Positions 1 through 8,722 of a stretch of DNA of 64,000 nt are shown in pieces (position 1 is the first letter of the stretch; each line of letters opens with the position of its first letter). The notes beneath the pieces are model-generated. The model was not told the origin of the DNA, did no database searches, and worked only from the letters and a program-made list of their open reading frames with translations. Origin of the DNA: Rhizobium sp. BK602. GTDB taxonomy: Bacteria > Pseudomonadota > Alphaproteobacteria > Rhizobiales > Rhizobiaceae. The translations under genes and the position numbers were made by a program. The DNA lies in assembly GCF_014195095.1 (NCBI RefSeq), contig NZ_JACIBC010000001.1, positions 1 to 64,000 on the forward strand, written 5' to 3'.

Positions 1-378
1 TATCGATATCCATGACCGAACTCCAAAAGTCAGCCTTGAATCTGATTTGCTCCTTCTTGGAAATCCCAAACCCTTAATTCGTCACCACAGCCTAGCCGCA
101 ACCACGCAAAGAGCGCGCTACTGCCATTCGGCGTGAATAGCTAACGCAAGAGACGGTGACCGTCTTGCAGTGAAATGGCGACGCCGACGGGGTTCGAATT
201 TCACCTGTGGGTTTACATAGCTGTATGACGTGTGTCTGCTTTTGCAAGTTCAGCGTTCGGCTTCGAATGTCCGAACTGTGGGCGCAAAGCTGCCATACTC
301 GCTATAGTAACCAATTGCCGGCTTTGGGAGCAAATTGCGGACTTCGGTGCCCAGTTTTGTTCCGGATTGGTATAATTT
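1..378. other. No gene seen beside tRNA-Arg
   Basis: No open frame here has a credible product, and the short frames on both strands look like chance. The stretch is visibly more AT-rich than most of the window and lies directly beyond the 3' end of the tRNA-Arg gene. The window edge prevents saying whether it belongs to an upstream gene's leader or to an integrated element. Confidence 0.4.
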
Positions 379-455
379 TGGCGCACCCGACAGGATTCGA
401 ACCTGTGACCTTTGGAATCGGAATCCAACACTCTATCCAGCTGAGCTACGGGTGC
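379..455 (-). tRNA. tRNA-Arg (anticodon CCG)
   Basis: The reverse complement folds as a complete cloverleaf. The acceptor stem GCACCCG pairs with CGGGTGC, the D arm is GCTCAGCTGGATAGAGT, the anticodon stem TTGGA/TCCAA encloses loop TTCCGAT (anticodon CCG), and the T arm is ACAGG-TTCGAAT-CCTGT. The 3' CCA is encoded. It reads the arginine codon CGG, common in this GC-rich genome. The gene is transcribed in the same direction as the xyl operon, downstream of it. Confidence 0.96.
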
Positions 456-565
456 ATGCCTTTGGCGAGCTGACTCGCCTGTCCGATGGCAGGTTCTTAG
501 CCCAGGAAGCGTTTGGCTTCAATGCGGAAAATGCGCGAAAGAGCAGATCGGTGCGATGAAATGAA

Positions 566-600
566 GCAAGGCCGCGAACCCTGGGGGAGCGCGGCCTTGC
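566..600 (-). terminator. Hairpin after xylG
   Basis: An 11-bp perfect stem (GCAAGGCCGCG with CGCGGCCTTGC) closes a 13-nt loop 24 bp after the xylG stop. The following sequence on the minus strand is only mildly T-rich (TTCATTTCATC), so it may stop transcription or stabilise the mRNA end before the tRNA-Arg gene. Confidence 0.6.
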
Positions 601-623
601 TTGTCGGGTGTCAATGTTGCGGC

Positions 624-1406
624 TCAGACCTTCATGGCGCCGGGGCCGGGGATGGCCTTGGGCGGGACCTTGCCGAGGATGATCATGCCCAGCACCTCAT
701 CCTTGGTGACGTCTTCGGTGCGGGCGTGGCCGACGACCTGGCCGTTCTTCATCACCGAGACGCGGTCGGCGAGGTCGAAGACGTCGTGGATGTCGTGGCT
801 GATGAGGAAGATGCCGATGCCTTCCTTCTTCAATTGCTTGATCAGCTCGCCGACCTGCGCCGTCTCCTGCGGCCCGAGTGCCGCCGTCGGCTCGTCCATG
901 ATCAGGATGCGGGCGTCGAAGAGGATGGCGCGGGCGATGGCGACCGACTGGCGCTGGCCGCCCGAGAGCGCCTTCACCGGCTCCTTGAAACGCTTGAAGT
1001 TGGGGTTGAGGCGTCCCATCACTTCGCGGGCCTTGGCTTCCATGGCGACATCGTCGAGCGTGCCCCAGCGGGTCTGCAGCTCGCGGCCGAGATAGAGGTT
1101 GGCGGCGGCGTCGACATTGTCGGCGACGGCGAGCGTCTGGTAGATCGTCTCGATGCCGTATTTCTTGGCGTCGCGCGGGGTGCGGATATCGGCGGGCTCG
1201 CCATTGATCAGGATATCGCCGCTGTCGCGCTTGTAGGCGCCGGAGAGGATCTTGATCAGCGTCGACTTGCCGGCGCCGTTATGGCCGAGGAGAGCGACGA
1301 CTTCGCCGGGATAGAGGTCGACCGAGGCGTTGTCGACAGCGTGAATGCCGCCGAAGGAAATGGAAATGTTCTTCATTTCCACAAGCGGAGTGGTTTGATC
1401 CGTCAT
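624..1406 (-). CDS. xylG: Sugar ABC transporter ATP-binding protein, XylG-type
   Basis: This 260-residue cytoplasmic ATPase powers sugar import with the upstream permease and binding protein. Walker A is GHNGAGKST (about residues 41-49), the ABC signature is LSGGQ near 145, and Walker B is MDEPTAAL. Only one nucleotide-binding domain is present, as in rhizobial xylose/fructose systems. Enterobacterial XylG and GguA in this window have two, so this one probably acts as a homodimer. It starts 15 bp after the permease stop in the same operon, and AAGGA lies ahead of the ATG. Family assignment is firm. Xylose as substrate is inferred from the neighbours, and a fructose (FrcA-like) system is the main alternative. 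Confidence 0.88.
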   Translation of the reverse strand: MTDQTTPLVEMKNISISFGGIHAVDNASVDLYPGEVVALLGHNGAGKSTLIKILSGAYKRDSGDILINGEPADIRTPRDAKKYGIETIYQTLAVADNVDAAANLYLGRELQTRWGTLDDVAMEAKAREVMGRLNPNFKRFKEPVKALSGGQRQSVAIARAILFDARILIMDEPTAALGPQETAQVGELIKQLKKEGIGIFLISHDIHDVFDLADRVSVMKNGQVVGHARTEDVTKDEVLGMIILGKVPPKAIPGPGAMKV

Positions 1407-1421
1407 GGTTCGGAATTCCTT

Positions 1422-2750
1422 TTACTTGGCACGCGAGCGGTAGACGATGTCGAGCCAGACGGCGACCACCAGGACGACGCCGACGACGACGTTCTGAATG
1501 GGCGTGTCGACATTGGCGAGCCCCATGCCCGATTGCAGCGACTGCATGACCAGGGCGCCGAGCATGGCACCGGCGACCGTGCCGCTGCCGCCGGCAAGCG
1601 ACGTGCCGCCGATGACGGCCGCGGCGATGGTGAAGAGTTCGTAGGTGGTGCCCTGCGAGTTAACGGCCGAGTTCAGGCGCGCGGTCGAGATCGCGGCGGC
1701 GACGGCGGCAAGCAGGCCCATCAGCGCGAAGATCTTCACGATGACCCAGCGGGTCTTGATGCCGGCAAGCTCGGCAGCTTCCGGATTGCCACCGATGGCG
1801 AAGACATAGCGGCCGAAGCGCAGGCGCGTGGCGATGAAGGTCATCACGATGCCGATGAGGACGGCGATCAGGACCGGAACGGCGATGCCGTAGGGAATGT
1901 CCAGGCCGTTTTCGGGCCAGGAAATATTGTGTTCCGTGGCGTAGCGCTTGGCGATGCCGACCGGCCAGTTATAGCTGTTGAAGAGATAGACCGTGCCGAG
2001 CACGATGGCGGAGCCGAGGCAGGCCAGGAAATATTCCGCCCAGAGCGGACGGCGCGGAAAGTGAAAGCGCTTTCTCTGCTGGCGCGAGCCGATGATGCCG
2101 ACAATGATCAGCAGGCAGGCGATCACGCCGACGATCCAGCTCCAGGTGGCGCCGATCGAGCCCGTGGCGCCGCTGCCGCCCATGATGACGAAGGTGGAAT
2201 CCATCGGCGCCACGGTCTGGCCGCTGGTGACGTACCAGGCAAGGCCGCGCCAGACGAGGAGGCCGCCGAGGGTGACAATGAAGGAGGGGACGTTCATGAA
2301 CGCGATGATCGCGCCCTGGAAGGTGCCGATGGCCGTGCCGATCACCAGGCCGCAGAGCAGCGTGATGATCCAGGTCCAGGAACTGTCGAAGCCGAGATAT
2401 TGCGGCAGCCACTTGGCCTGCATGACGCCCATGATCATGGCGACGAAACCGAGCACCGAGCCGACCGACAGGTCGATGTTGCGCGTAACGATCACAAGCA
2501 CCATGCCGGTGGCGAGAACCGCGATTTCGCAGGTTTGCACCGAAAGGTTCCAGAGGTTTCTGGCCGTCAGGAATTCCCGGCCGTCGAAGACCCTGAGATA
2601 GAGATCGAAGCCGATCCAGATGATCAGCAGCGCTCCGATCATGCCGAGCAGGCGGGTATCGATTTCCGTGGCGCGCAGAAAGCGGGTGATCGCGCCGGCA
2701 TCCGCGTTCCGAGGCCCGCTCGATGTGGTGGACTGTGTCATATCGGCCAT
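1422..2750 (-). CDS. xylH: Sugar ABC transporter permease, XylH-type
   Basis: An inner-membrane permease of 442 residues in the BPD_transp_2 (carbohydrate uptake 2) family. It shows about ten hydrophobic segments, among them ITLLCGLVIGTAIG, VPSFIVTLGGLLVWRGL and the GGTSLAGGSGTVAGAMLGA loop typical of RbsC/XylH proteins. It is longer than RbsC (about 320 residues) because of an N-terminal extension and a central insert around residues 190-260, as in XylH. It lies between xylF, 285 bp upstream, and xylG, 15 bp downstream. The ATG at 2750 is used; a second ATG three codons in is also possible. Confidence 0.88.
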   Translation of the reverse strand: MADMTQSTTSSGPRNADAGAITRFLRATEIDTRLLGMIGALLIIWIGFDLYLRVFDGREFLTARNLWNLSVQTCEIAVLATGMVLVIVTRNIDLSVGSVLGFVAMIMGVMQAKWLPQYLGFDSSWTWIITLLCGLVIGTAIGTFQGAIIAFMNVPSFIVTLGGLLVWRGLAWYVTSGQTVAPMDSTFVIMGGSGATGSIGATWSWIVGVIACLLIIVGIIGSRQQRKRFHFPRRPLWAEYFLACLGSAIVLGTVYLFNSYNWPVGIAKRYATEHNISWPENGLDIPYGIAVPVLIAVLIGIVMTFIATRLRFGRYVFAIGGNPEAAELAGIKTRWVIVKIFALMGLLAAVAAAISTARLNSAVNSQGTTYELFTIAAAVIGGTSLAGGSGTVAGAMLGALVMQSLQSGMGLANVDTPIQNVVVGVVLVVAVWLDIVYRSRAK

Positions 2751-2973
2751 CGCTTTGCCGTTCTCCCTCTGTCGGGCGCGGCCGGCGATGCATTCTGGCT
2801 ATCGCTGGCAATCGCGCCAATCTCAAAAATCCGTGCCATCGCCTGTCCAGCCGGTCTTCCGCCGGTCCCGATGGCCGCCATCCGGCGGGCCACGGTGTGC
2901 GAGAGGCACAGTACGTTACGGGAAGCTCCATCTCCGGCTGCAAGGGAGGGTTGTTAGCTTCCAATCCGCATTC

Positions 2974-3003
2974 GACGCCGCAACGGTGTGCCGCTGCGGC
3001 GTC
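2974..3003 (-). other. Intercistronic hairpin between xylF and xylH
   Basis: GACGCCGCA and TGCGGCGTC pair, followed by CGG/CCG after one mismatch, around a 4-nt loop. The hairpin sits 33 bp after the xylF stop and is not followed by a T-run. It looks like an mRNA-stabilising or attenuating hairpin that would favour binding-protein transcript over permease transcript. Confidence 0.5.
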
Positions 3004-3035
3004 GGTATTCGATCGGTCAGTCGTTCAAGGACGGC

Positions 3036-4076
3036 TTATTTGCAGGCTGCGACGGCGCCGGCCTTGACGCCCTGGCATGCCTCGGCCTTGGAGATCCAGC
3101 CGGCGTCGATGACGACGTTCAGATTGTCCTTGGTGATCGCGATCGGCGTCAGGAAGACGGACTTCATGGCAACATGCTTCGGACCGCCGTCGAAGGTCTG
3201 GACGCCGGCGATCTGGTCCATCGTCTTGCCGCCGGCAAGCGAGAGGGCGATTTCGGCGGCGCGCTTGCCGAGTTCACGCGAGTCCTTCCAGATGGAAACA
3301 GTCTGCGTGCCGAGCGCGATGCGGTTCAGGGCAGCCTTGTCGGCGTCCTGGCCGGAAACCGGCACGGAGCCTGCGAGGCCCTGGGCGTCGAGAGCGGCGA
3401 CTGCACCGCCGGCGGTGCCGTCGTTGGAGGCGACGACCGCATCAACCTTGTTGTTGTTGGCGGTCAGGAACTGCTCCATATTGCGCTGTGCGTTCTGCGG
3501 CAGCCAGCCGTCCGTATAGGCTTCGCCAACGTTCTTGATCTTGCCGGCGTCGATCGCGGACTTCAGCACTTCGATCTGGCCGGAGAACAGGAAGTCAGCG
3601 TTCGGGTCGGACGACGAGCCCTTGATGAAGACGTAATTGCCTTCCGGCTTTGCCTTCAGCACTTCGCGAGCCTGCATGCGGCCCACTTCCTTGTTGTCGA
3701 AGGTGATGTAGAAGGCGGCCGGATTTTCGATCAGGCGGTCGTAGCCGACAACCGGAATGCCTTCGTCGGCGGCCTTTTCAACGGCCGGGCCGATGGCGTC
3801 GGAATCCTGTGCGAGAATGATGAGGGCATTGGCACCCTGCGAAATCAGGGATTCGACGTCGGTCAGCTGCTTGGAGGCGGACGATTGAGCGTCAGCGGAA
3901 ATATATTTGGCGCCGGCGGCTTCGAGCGCCTTCTTGATGGCGGCCTCGTCGGTCTTCCAACGCTCTTCCTGGAAGTTGGACCAGGAAACGCCAACGACGA
4001 GATCCTTGGCGAAGGCGGCCGTCTGCATGGTCAAAACGATAGCCGCGCCCGCAGCCAGCTTGATGAAAGCTTTCAT
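3036..4076 (-). CDS. xylF: Xylose-type periplasmic sugar-binding protein
   Basis: A periplasmic solute-binding protein of 346 residues, Peripla_BP_4 / RbsB-XylF fold. A Sec signal peptide ends near residue 23 ([13 protein letters not shown]). Diagnostic blocks are the [18 protein letters not shown] hinge, [30 protein letters not shown] and [12 protein letters not shown]. The ATG at 4076 is chosen because GGAGG lies 5 bp upstream and the signal peptide starts there; reading further upstream would run through the promoter. It is the first gene of the xylF-xylH-xylG operon, divergent from a ROK regulator. XylF rather than a general pentose-binding protein is an inference from the YDRLI-type hinge and the operon. 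Confidence 0.9.
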   Translation of the reverse strand: MKAFIKLAAGAAIVLTMQTAAFAKDLVVGVSWSNFQEERWKTDEAAIKKALEAAGAKYISADAQSSASKQLTDVESLISQGANALIILAQDSDAIGPAVEKAADEGIPVVGYDRLIENPAAFYITFDNKEVGRMQAREVLKAKPEGNYVFIKGSSSDPNADFLFSGQIEVLKSAIDAGKIKNVGEAYTDGWLPQNAQRNMEQFLTANNNKVDAVVASNDGTAGGAVAALDAQGLAGSVPVSGQDADKAALNRIALGTQTVSIWKDSRELGKRAAEIALSLAGGKTMDQIAGVQTFDGGPKHVAMKSVFLTPIAITKDNLNVVIDAGWISKAEACQGVKAGAVAACK

Positions 4077-4163
4077 ATTATCCTCCCGAGTGAATGCGAC
4101 CGCGCGTATCCTGAAACTCCCGTCGGCCGCCACGATATGCTGGCGAGAAAGGTTTTGATTTTT

Positions 4164-4211
4164 TTCTCGACAGTCGAGAAATTTACTGTCAGAGATTTTT
4201 TCAACTGTCAA
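4164..4211. promoter_or_regulatory. xylF promoter with 17-bp palindromic operator candidate
   Basis: A perfect palindrome TTCTCGA-CAG-TCGAGAA lies at 4164-4180, 87 bp before the xylF start and 118 bp before the ROK regulator start. On the minus strand TTGACA (4206-4211) could be a -35 box, with a weak -10 just upstream of the palindrome. CTGTCA/ACTGTCAA half-repeats also occur there. The layout suits a ROK repressor site controlling xylFHG, but this is inferred. Confidence 0.5.
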
Positions 4212-4298
4212 CACCCGCATCGCCAGCTTTAATCGGCCGCTGGACAAGAGCCATCTGGAGATGCGATCAGGAGGGTGGAATGAGAGGGAGGCTTCAGG

Positions 4299-5540
4299 AT
4301 GTTGGCCAAATCGAGCACCGAATTGGTCCGCCAGAAAAACAGCGTCCTGGTGCTGACGGCGCTGCGTCGCCATGGCCCGCTCGCCCATACCGAACTCTCT
4401 GATTTCACCCGGCTTTCGTCCGCGACCGTATCCGTCATCACCGCCGATCTGGAGCGGGCGCAGATCATCGAGAAGGCGGAGCAGCAAGCCGCCAGCGGCC
4501 GCGGCCGGCCGCGCGTTCTGTTTTCGCAGCGGCGCGATTGCGGCTATCTGATCGTCGTCATCATTTCATCGGACGCCGTGCAATATTCGCTTGTGGATTA
4601 TGCCGGACGGCTGATCGACCGCTTCACCGAGGAGCGGCCGCAAGAGGTCTCCGGCGTCGGCTCCTTCGTGGCGGCGCTGCGGGAGGCACTGGATCGAATC
4701 GTCGCCCGTTCGCGCCTGTCCCGCGACAAGGTGCTGATGATCTCGATCAGCAGCAAGGGGCTGGTCGATGCGTCCGAGCCCATCTTGCGCTGGTCGCCGA
4801 TCTTCGGGCGCGACGAGATCGATTTCGCCGCGGTATTGCGCGAGGACTGGCCGGCGAAGGTCATCCTCGGCAACGAGACGCTGCTCGTCGCCGCCGCCGT
4901 CGGCCGGCAGGAGGAGAATGCCAGGGGGGCGGGCTTCCGGGCGCTTGCCGCCCTGTCGCTCGGCCACAGCATCGGCCTCGGTATCGTGCGCCGTGGCGCG
5001 GAGGGCGACCATCAGATATCCGCACCGAATTTCGGTCATATGCTGCATCTGCCCGGCGGCGGCCTTTGCCGCTGCGGCGCGCGCGGCTGCATCGAGGCCT
5101 ATGCCGGTTTCTACGCCATCCTGCGCTCCGCCTTCGATGTGCCGCTCGATACGATCCCGGCGAAGTTCGTTCCGATTTCCGAACTCGACAAGATCGCGAC
5201 GAGCGCGCGCCAGGGCAATCGTCGCAATATCCTTGCCTTTCGTCAGGCCGGATTGGCGCTCGGCAATGGCCTGTCGCGCATGCTGAGCCTGCATGAGAGC
5301 ATGCCGATCGCCATCACCGGCCCCGGGGCGCGCTATTACGATCTGCTGCTGGAGGGCATAAGCGAGGGGCTGGCGGAATCCCATGTCGTGCGCATGGAGG
5401 GCATGCCGGAATTGCGCGTCATCGTCGACGAGCAGACGCTGGTCTTCGAGGGGCATCTGAACCGCGCGCTCTCGATCATCGACAATGATATCGTCAGGAG
5501 AGGGGCCTCGGTTGCCGAATTGCGCGACGAGGCCGTTTGA
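4299..5540 (+). CDS. xylR: ROK-family transcriptional repressor, XylR-type
   Basis: A 413-residue regulator with an N-terminal winged helix-turn-helix (about 12-70, [22 protein letters not shown]) and a ROK sugar-kinase-like domain. The zinc signature [10 protein letters not shown] is present near residue 262. ROK regulators of this length are repressors that release DNA when the sugar binds. It is divergent from xylF with the palindrome at 4164-4180 between them, so control of the adjacent xylose-type transporter is the natural reading. The name XylR follows rhizobial usage and differs from the AraC-type XylR of E. coli. The ATG at 4299 follows GGGAGGCTTCAGG. Confidence 0.85.
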   Translation: MLAKSSTELVRQKNSVLVLTALRRHGPLAHTELSDFTRLSSATVSVITADLERAQIIEKAEQQAASGRGRPRVLFSQRRDCGYLIVVIISSDAVQYSLVDYAGRLIDRFTEERPQEVSGVGSFVAALREALDRIVARSRLSRDKVLMISISSKGLVDASEPILRWSPIFGRDEIDFAAVLREDWPAKVILGNETLLVAAAVGRQEENARGAGFRALAALSLGHSIGLGIVRRGAEGDHQISAPNFGHMLHLPGGGLCRCGARGCIEAYAGFYAILRSAFDVPLDTIPAKFVPISELDKIATSARQGNRRNILAFRQAGLALGNGLSRMLSLHESMPIAITGPGARYYDLLLEGISEGLAESHVVRMEGMPELRVIVDEQTLVFEGHLNRALSIIDNDIVRRGASVAELRDEAV

Positions 5541-5631
5541 GGGGTGACAGGGGCAGGCTGCCGGCGGCTCCGCGTCCTCAAATCGGCGGGAACCTCGGCG
5601 CGCGCGAAATCGCGGCATTCCTCCTTTGAAA

Positions 5632-6255
5632 TCAATCCGCCGAGCCCAGGGACAGCTCTTCTCCGCGAATGTGCAGGATACGGTCGATCAATCCCCATTC
5701 CAGGGCCTCTTCCGCCGTCATGAAATGGTCGCGGTCCATGCCGCGTTCGAATTCATCATAGGAGCGGCCGCAATGCTCCGCGTAGAGCCGCGTCATGCGG
5801 TGCTTGGTGCGCTTGATCTCCTCCGCGTGGATGAGCATGTCGGAAGCCTGACCCTGGAAGCCGCCCAAGGGCTGATGGATATGGATGCTGGCATTGGGCA
5901 GCGCGGTGCGCTGGCCCGGCTCGCCGGCCATCAGCAGGAACGACCCCATCGAACGGGCTGTTCCCATGCAGAGCGTGTGCACCGGCGCGCGGATGTAGCG
6001 CATGGTGTCGTACATGGCGAGGCCGCTGGTCACGACACCGCCCGGCGAATTGATATAGAGGCTGATCGGCTTTTTCGGGCTTTCCGCTTCCAGAAACAGC
6101 AATTGCGCGCAGACCAGGGCCGAGACGGTATCGTTCACCTCGCCATTCAGGAAGATGATCCTCTCGCGCAGCAAGCGGGAATAGATATCGAAAGAGCGCT
6201 CTCCTCTGTTGGATTGTTCCACGACCATGGGGACGAGTTGCATCGCTTCGCGCAT
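5632..6255 (-). CDS. clpP: ATP-dependent Clp protease proteolytic subunit (accessory ClpP)
   Basis: A 207-residue ClpP-family serine peptidase. The triad can be placed at Ser102 ([11 protein letters not shown]), His127 (IHIHQPLGG) and Asp176 ([11 protein letters not shown]), so it should be active when assembled into heptameric rings with a Clp ATPase. The oxyanion strip [14 protein letters not shown] is normal. No clpX or clpA is adjacent, unlike the housekeeping clpP-clpX locus, so this is probably one of the extra ClpP paralogues that rhizobia carry. The ATG at 6255 is preceded by GGAG. It is convergent with the ROK regulator, 91 bp away. Confidence 0.9.
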   Translation of the reverse strand: MREAMQLVPMVVEQSNRGERSFDIYSRLLRERIIFLNGEVNDTVSALVCAQLLFLEAESPKKPISLYINSPGGVVTSGLAMYDTMRYIRAPVHTLCMGTARSMGSFLLMAGEPGQRTALPNASIHIHQPLGGFQGQASDMLIHAEEIKRTKHRMTRLYAEHCGRSYDEFERGMDRDHFMTAEEALEWGLIDRILHIRGEELSLGSAD

Positions 6256-6299
6256 CGGCGAACTCCAATGTTCTTGAAATTGTTGAGGGATCTAGAGTG

Positions 6300-6659
6300 T
6301 CAGGCGGCGCGCATCATGCGGGGGCCGTTGTTGTTCGCCGCCGCGTTCGCAGCCTGTCGAAGTCTCACATCGTCCAGCTCGTGGATGATCCGGAGGCTGG
6401 TGCCGCCGCTTGCGTTCGGGGCTATCCTGAAGGTTACGGTGCTTTCGAAAAATGGCGGGGCGTCATCCCGCAGTCTGTAGCGGACCTCTTTTCCAGGCGT
6501 GACGGAAATCGCCTCGGGATTTGCCAAGGCTTTTCGGGGCAGCCAGTTTTCCCGAAGCTCAGGGGTGCTGACCGCGCGCCAGACCTTTTGCGGCGGCTCG
6601 TTGAGATCATATTCCAGTTCGATGCCGTTTCTCTGTTCCGGGATATTCAGGTCGGTCAT
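6300..6659 (-). CDS. SRPBCC (AHSA1-type) domain protein
   Basis: A 119-residue START/AHSA1-like protein. The opening block IELEYDLNEPPQKVWRAVSTPELRENWL is the typical first strand and helix of Aha1-like proteins. AHSA1-like proteins of this type bind hydrophobic ligands in many bacteria; no ligand can be read here. The ATG overlaps the stop of the ArsR gene (ATGA at 6656-6659), so the two are translationally coupled. ArsR-AHSA1 gene pairs of this layout are common in proteobacteria. Confidence 0.82.
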   Translation of the reverse strand: MTDLNIPEQRNGIELEYDLNEPPQKVWRAVSTPELRENWLPRKALANPEAISVTPGKEVRYRLRDDAPPFFESTVTFRIAPNASGGTSLRIIHELDDVRLRQAANAAANNNGPRMMRAA

Positions 6660-6970
6660 TGGTCCATATCCTTCAACAAGATCTTGAGAGCTTCGATCCG
6701 GGCAGGCCAATAGGCGCGGTATTTCGCCAGCCACTGGGCAATGAGGGTCAGCCCTTCCGGATCGACTTCGTAATTCACAAAACGCCCCTGTCGCTCTTCC
6801 CTGATCAGCCCGGCGCTGCGCAGCACCGCAAGATGCTGCGACATCGCCGGCTGGCTGATATCGATGCCGTCGCGCAGGGCACTGGCGTTGCTGCCGCCTG
6901 TCGCCAGCTTTTCAAAGATGGCGCGGCGGGTCGGATCCGCCAAAGCCCGGAATATCTCGTTCTCTACCAT
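6656..6970 (-). CDS. ArsR-family transcriptional regulator
   Basis: A 104-residue winged-helix repressor. FRALADPTRRAIFEKLA is the ArsR opening, ISQPAMSQHLAVLRSAGLI is the recognition region, and REERQGRFVNYEVDPEGL is the wing. No metal-binding cysteines are seen, so this is the non-metal ArsR subgroup that pairs with SRPBCC proteins. A longer frame opening with TTG at 7081 exists, but it would run into the iolG terminator, so the ATG at 6970 is preferred. It is the first gene of a two-gene unit and probably autoregulates it. Confidence 0.85.
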   Translation of the reverse strand: MVENEIFRALADPTRRAIFEKLATGGSNASALRDGIDISQPAMSQHLAVLRSAGLIREERQGRFVNYEVDPEGLTLIAQWLAKYRAYWPARIEALKILLKDMDQ

Positions 6971-7080
6971 GCAGACAGATAAGCACACACTTATGCGATT
7001 CGCAAGAGCTTCCTGCCGGCCTTGGATGACGAGCTCTCGGTTTCCGGCCGCGGTCTCTGCAATGCTTGTGAAGCGCACCA

Positions 7081-7116
7081 AAGAAAAAGTCCGCCGCGAA
7101 GAGATTCGCGGCGGAC
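7081..7116 (-). terminator. Rho-independent terminator of iolG
   Basis: A perfect 12-bp stem (GTCCGCCGCGAA with TTCGCGGCGGAC, loop of 4) at 7089-7116 is followed on the minus strand by TTTTTCTT. It lies 36 bp after the iolG stop. Confidence 0.9.
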
Positions 7117-7152
7117 CTATCGGTTGGCCATATCTAACGGAAGGGAGGTTAT

Positions 7153-8145
7153 TTAGTCGACCTTCACCAATCGGCCTTCCTTGACCGACTGCAGCGCCGC
7201 ATCCGCGAGCTTCAGCGCGGCGAGGCCGTCGACGCCGGACGGGGTGATGGCGGCACCCTTTTCGATCGCGGCGATGAAGCTCGCGATCTCGTTGGCATAG
7301 GCTTCGGTGTAGCGGGTCATGAAGAAATCGTGCAGCGGCGGGCGGGTATAGCCTTCGCCATTGGCCACCTCGATCGAGAACGGCCGCTGGTTTTCAGCGG
7401 AAACCAGGCCCTTCGAGCCGTGGATTTCGATGCGCTGGTCGTAGCCGTAGGTGGCGCGGCGGGAGTTGGAGATGATCGCCTGCTTGCCGGATGCCGTCTG
7501 CAGGATGACCGAGACGCTGTCGTAGTCGCCTGCCTCGCCGATCGCCTTGTCGATCAGAACGGCGGCGGTCGCGGTCACCGAAACCGGCTCTTCGCCGAGC
7601 AGGAAGCGCGCCATGTCGAAATCATGGATGGTCATGTCGCGGAAGATGCCGCCGGAGCGCTTGATATAGTCGACCGGCGGTGCGCCGGGGTCGCGCGAGG
7701 TGATCGTCACCATCTCGACCGCGCCGATGCGGCCATCGTCGATGGCCTTCTTGACGGCCATGAAATGCGGATCGAAACGGCGGTTGAAGCCGACCATCAG
7801 CTTGGCATTGGTCTCTTGCACCACCTTGATGCAGGCCTTCACGCGGGCGACGTCCAGATCGACCGGCTTTTCGCAGAAGATGGCCTTGCCGGCGCGGGCG
7901 AAGCGTTCGATAAGATCGGCGTGGGTGTCGGTCGGGGTGCAGATGACGACCGCGTCGATATCCTTGGCGGCTTCGATGGCCTCGATGGTGCGCACGTCGC
8001 AGCCATAGGCCGACGCGATGGCGTCCGCGGCGGCGGGGAACGCATCGGCGACAGCAACGAGCTTGGCATTGGCATCGCCGGTCACGGCTTTCGCATGCAC
8101 CTTGCCGATACGTCCGGCGCCGAGCAGACCAAATCTGACAGTCAT
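7153..8145 (-). CDS. iolG: Inositol 2-dehydrogenase
   Basis: A 330-residue NAD-dependent oxidoreductase of the Gfo/Idh/MocA family that oxidises myo-inositol to 2-keto-myo-inositol (rhizobial name idhA). The Rossmann motif is GLLGAGRIGKVHA (residues 6-18), the catalytic lysine lies in CEKPVDLD (K93), and Asp169 and His173 lie in FRDMTIHDFDMARFLLG. The length matches rhizobial IdhA exactly. The ATG at 8145 has GGGAGG ahead. Upstream, 8194-8209 carries GGAA-N6-TTCC, the motif described for IolR, which supports the inositol assignment and predicts induction by inositol. The gene stands alone between a repeat and a strong terminator. Confidence 0.9.
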   Translation of the reverse strand: MTVRFGLLGAGRIGKVHAKAVTGDANAKLVAVADAFPAAADAIASAYGCDVRTIEAIEAAKDIDAVVICTPTDTHADLIERFARAGKAIFCEKPVDLDVARVKACIKVVQETNAKLMVGFNRRFDPHFMAVKKAIDDGRIGAVEMVTITSRDPGAPPVDYIKRSGGIFRDMTIHDFDMARFLLGEEPVSVTATAAVLIDKAIGEAGDYDSVSVILQTASGKQAIISNSRRATYGYDQRIEIHGSKGLVSAENQRPFSIEVANGEGYTRPPLHDFFMTRYTEAYANEIASFIAAIEKGAAITPSGVDGLAALKLADAALQSVKEGRLVKVD

Positions 8146-8193
8146 GTTTACCTCCCTGGATTTCGGAATAAATGAACCGAATAATGATTTAGA

Positions 8194-8209
8194 TGGAATT
8201 TTCATTCCA
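8194..8209. promoter_or_regulatory. IolR-type operator (GGAA-N6-TTCC)
   Basis: A 16-bp palindrome, TGGAAT-TTTC-ATTCCA, lies 49 bp before the iolG start. It contains GGAA-N6-TTCC, the motif reported for the myo-inositol repressor IolR in Sinorhizobium. The match is exact and the position is right for a repressor site. Confidence 0.75.
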
Positions 8210-8325
8210 TTTTCCGCGAGCGACGTCAAGCCGCCAGCCTTTCACAATTCCGAATATCCCGCCGCGAAAGCGGCAGGTCCGTGGCGCTGTTTTCGAAACT
8301 TCTTCACAGAGTTCGAGATCATGCG

Positions 8326-8433
8326 CTAGAACGGCTCGGTGTTTCACGGAATCACTGCGCCGTTCCATCTTCTTGTGTCAATGCAAATCCGGACGGAAAA
8401 CCGCCGCGCACTTTTCCTGGAATTGCTGTAAAG
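8326..8433. repeat. Rhizobial intergenic mosaic-type repeat, copy 1
   Basis: The stretch begins with an imperfect hairpin (AGAACGG...CCGTTCC). It continues into the block GACGGAAAACCGC, GCGCACTTTTCC and TGGAATTGCT. The same block occurs, interrupted by a transposon, at 31893-31981 and 35507-35530, and in a diverged inverted copy near 38259. This copy shows the uninterrupted sequence. Confidence 0.7.
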
Positions 8434-8464
8434 ACGGCTTTCATCCAACAGGCGAACGAGACCC

Positions 8465-8722
8465 ATGCAACTGATCGATCCCACTCATCCTCTCTACAAG
8501 CCGCTCTGGGTGCGCGTCCTGATCGTCGCTGTTTGTTTCGGCTGGGCGATCGTCGAAGCCTTCGGTCCGCAGCCTTTCTGGGCCGTGCTGGCCGGCGGGC
8601 TTGGCGCCTATGCCGCCTGGGTGCTGCTCCTGACCTTCAATCCCGCGCCGCCCAAGGCGGAAACCGAAGCCGCAACAAGCGAGCCGGATGAAGACGATCA
8701 GGCGGTGGAAGACAAGAAATAG
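8465..8722 (+). CDS. Small two-helix membrane protein (DUF3329-like)
   Basis: An 85-residue protein with two hydrophobic helices (about 16-34 and 38-56: VRVLIVAVCFGWAIVEAF and FWAVLAGGLGAYAAWVLLL). They are followed by an acidic, alanine-rich cytosolic tail. The N-terminus DPTHPLYKPLWVRVLIV resembles the DUF3329 proteins of rhizobia; this is from memory. Function unknown. It ends one base before the stop of the convergent gene at 8723. Confidence 0.7.
   Translation: MQLIDPTHPLYKPLWVRVLIVAVCFGWAIVEAFGPQPFWAVLAGGLGAYAAWVLLLTFNPAPPKAETEAATSEPDEDDQAVEDKK

Larger units (their letters stand above)
8146..8464. other. Intergenic region: iolG promoter and intergenic repeat
   Basis: This gap holds the IolR-type site near its left end and a rhizobial intergenic mosaic-type repeat at about 8326-8433. 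I see no gene in it. Confidence 0.6.

Noticed and set aside
1..455. Integration site of a genomic island at the tRNA-Arg 3' end
   Set aside because: The low-GC flank is suggestive, but no integrase gene or repeated tRNA end is visible in the window.
513..2957. An open frame of more than 800 codons opposite the xylG and xylH genes
   Set aside because: Its translation is dominated by D, A, G, R and E runs typical of reading opposite high-GC genes; the minus strand encodes clear ABC transporter proteins with motifs.
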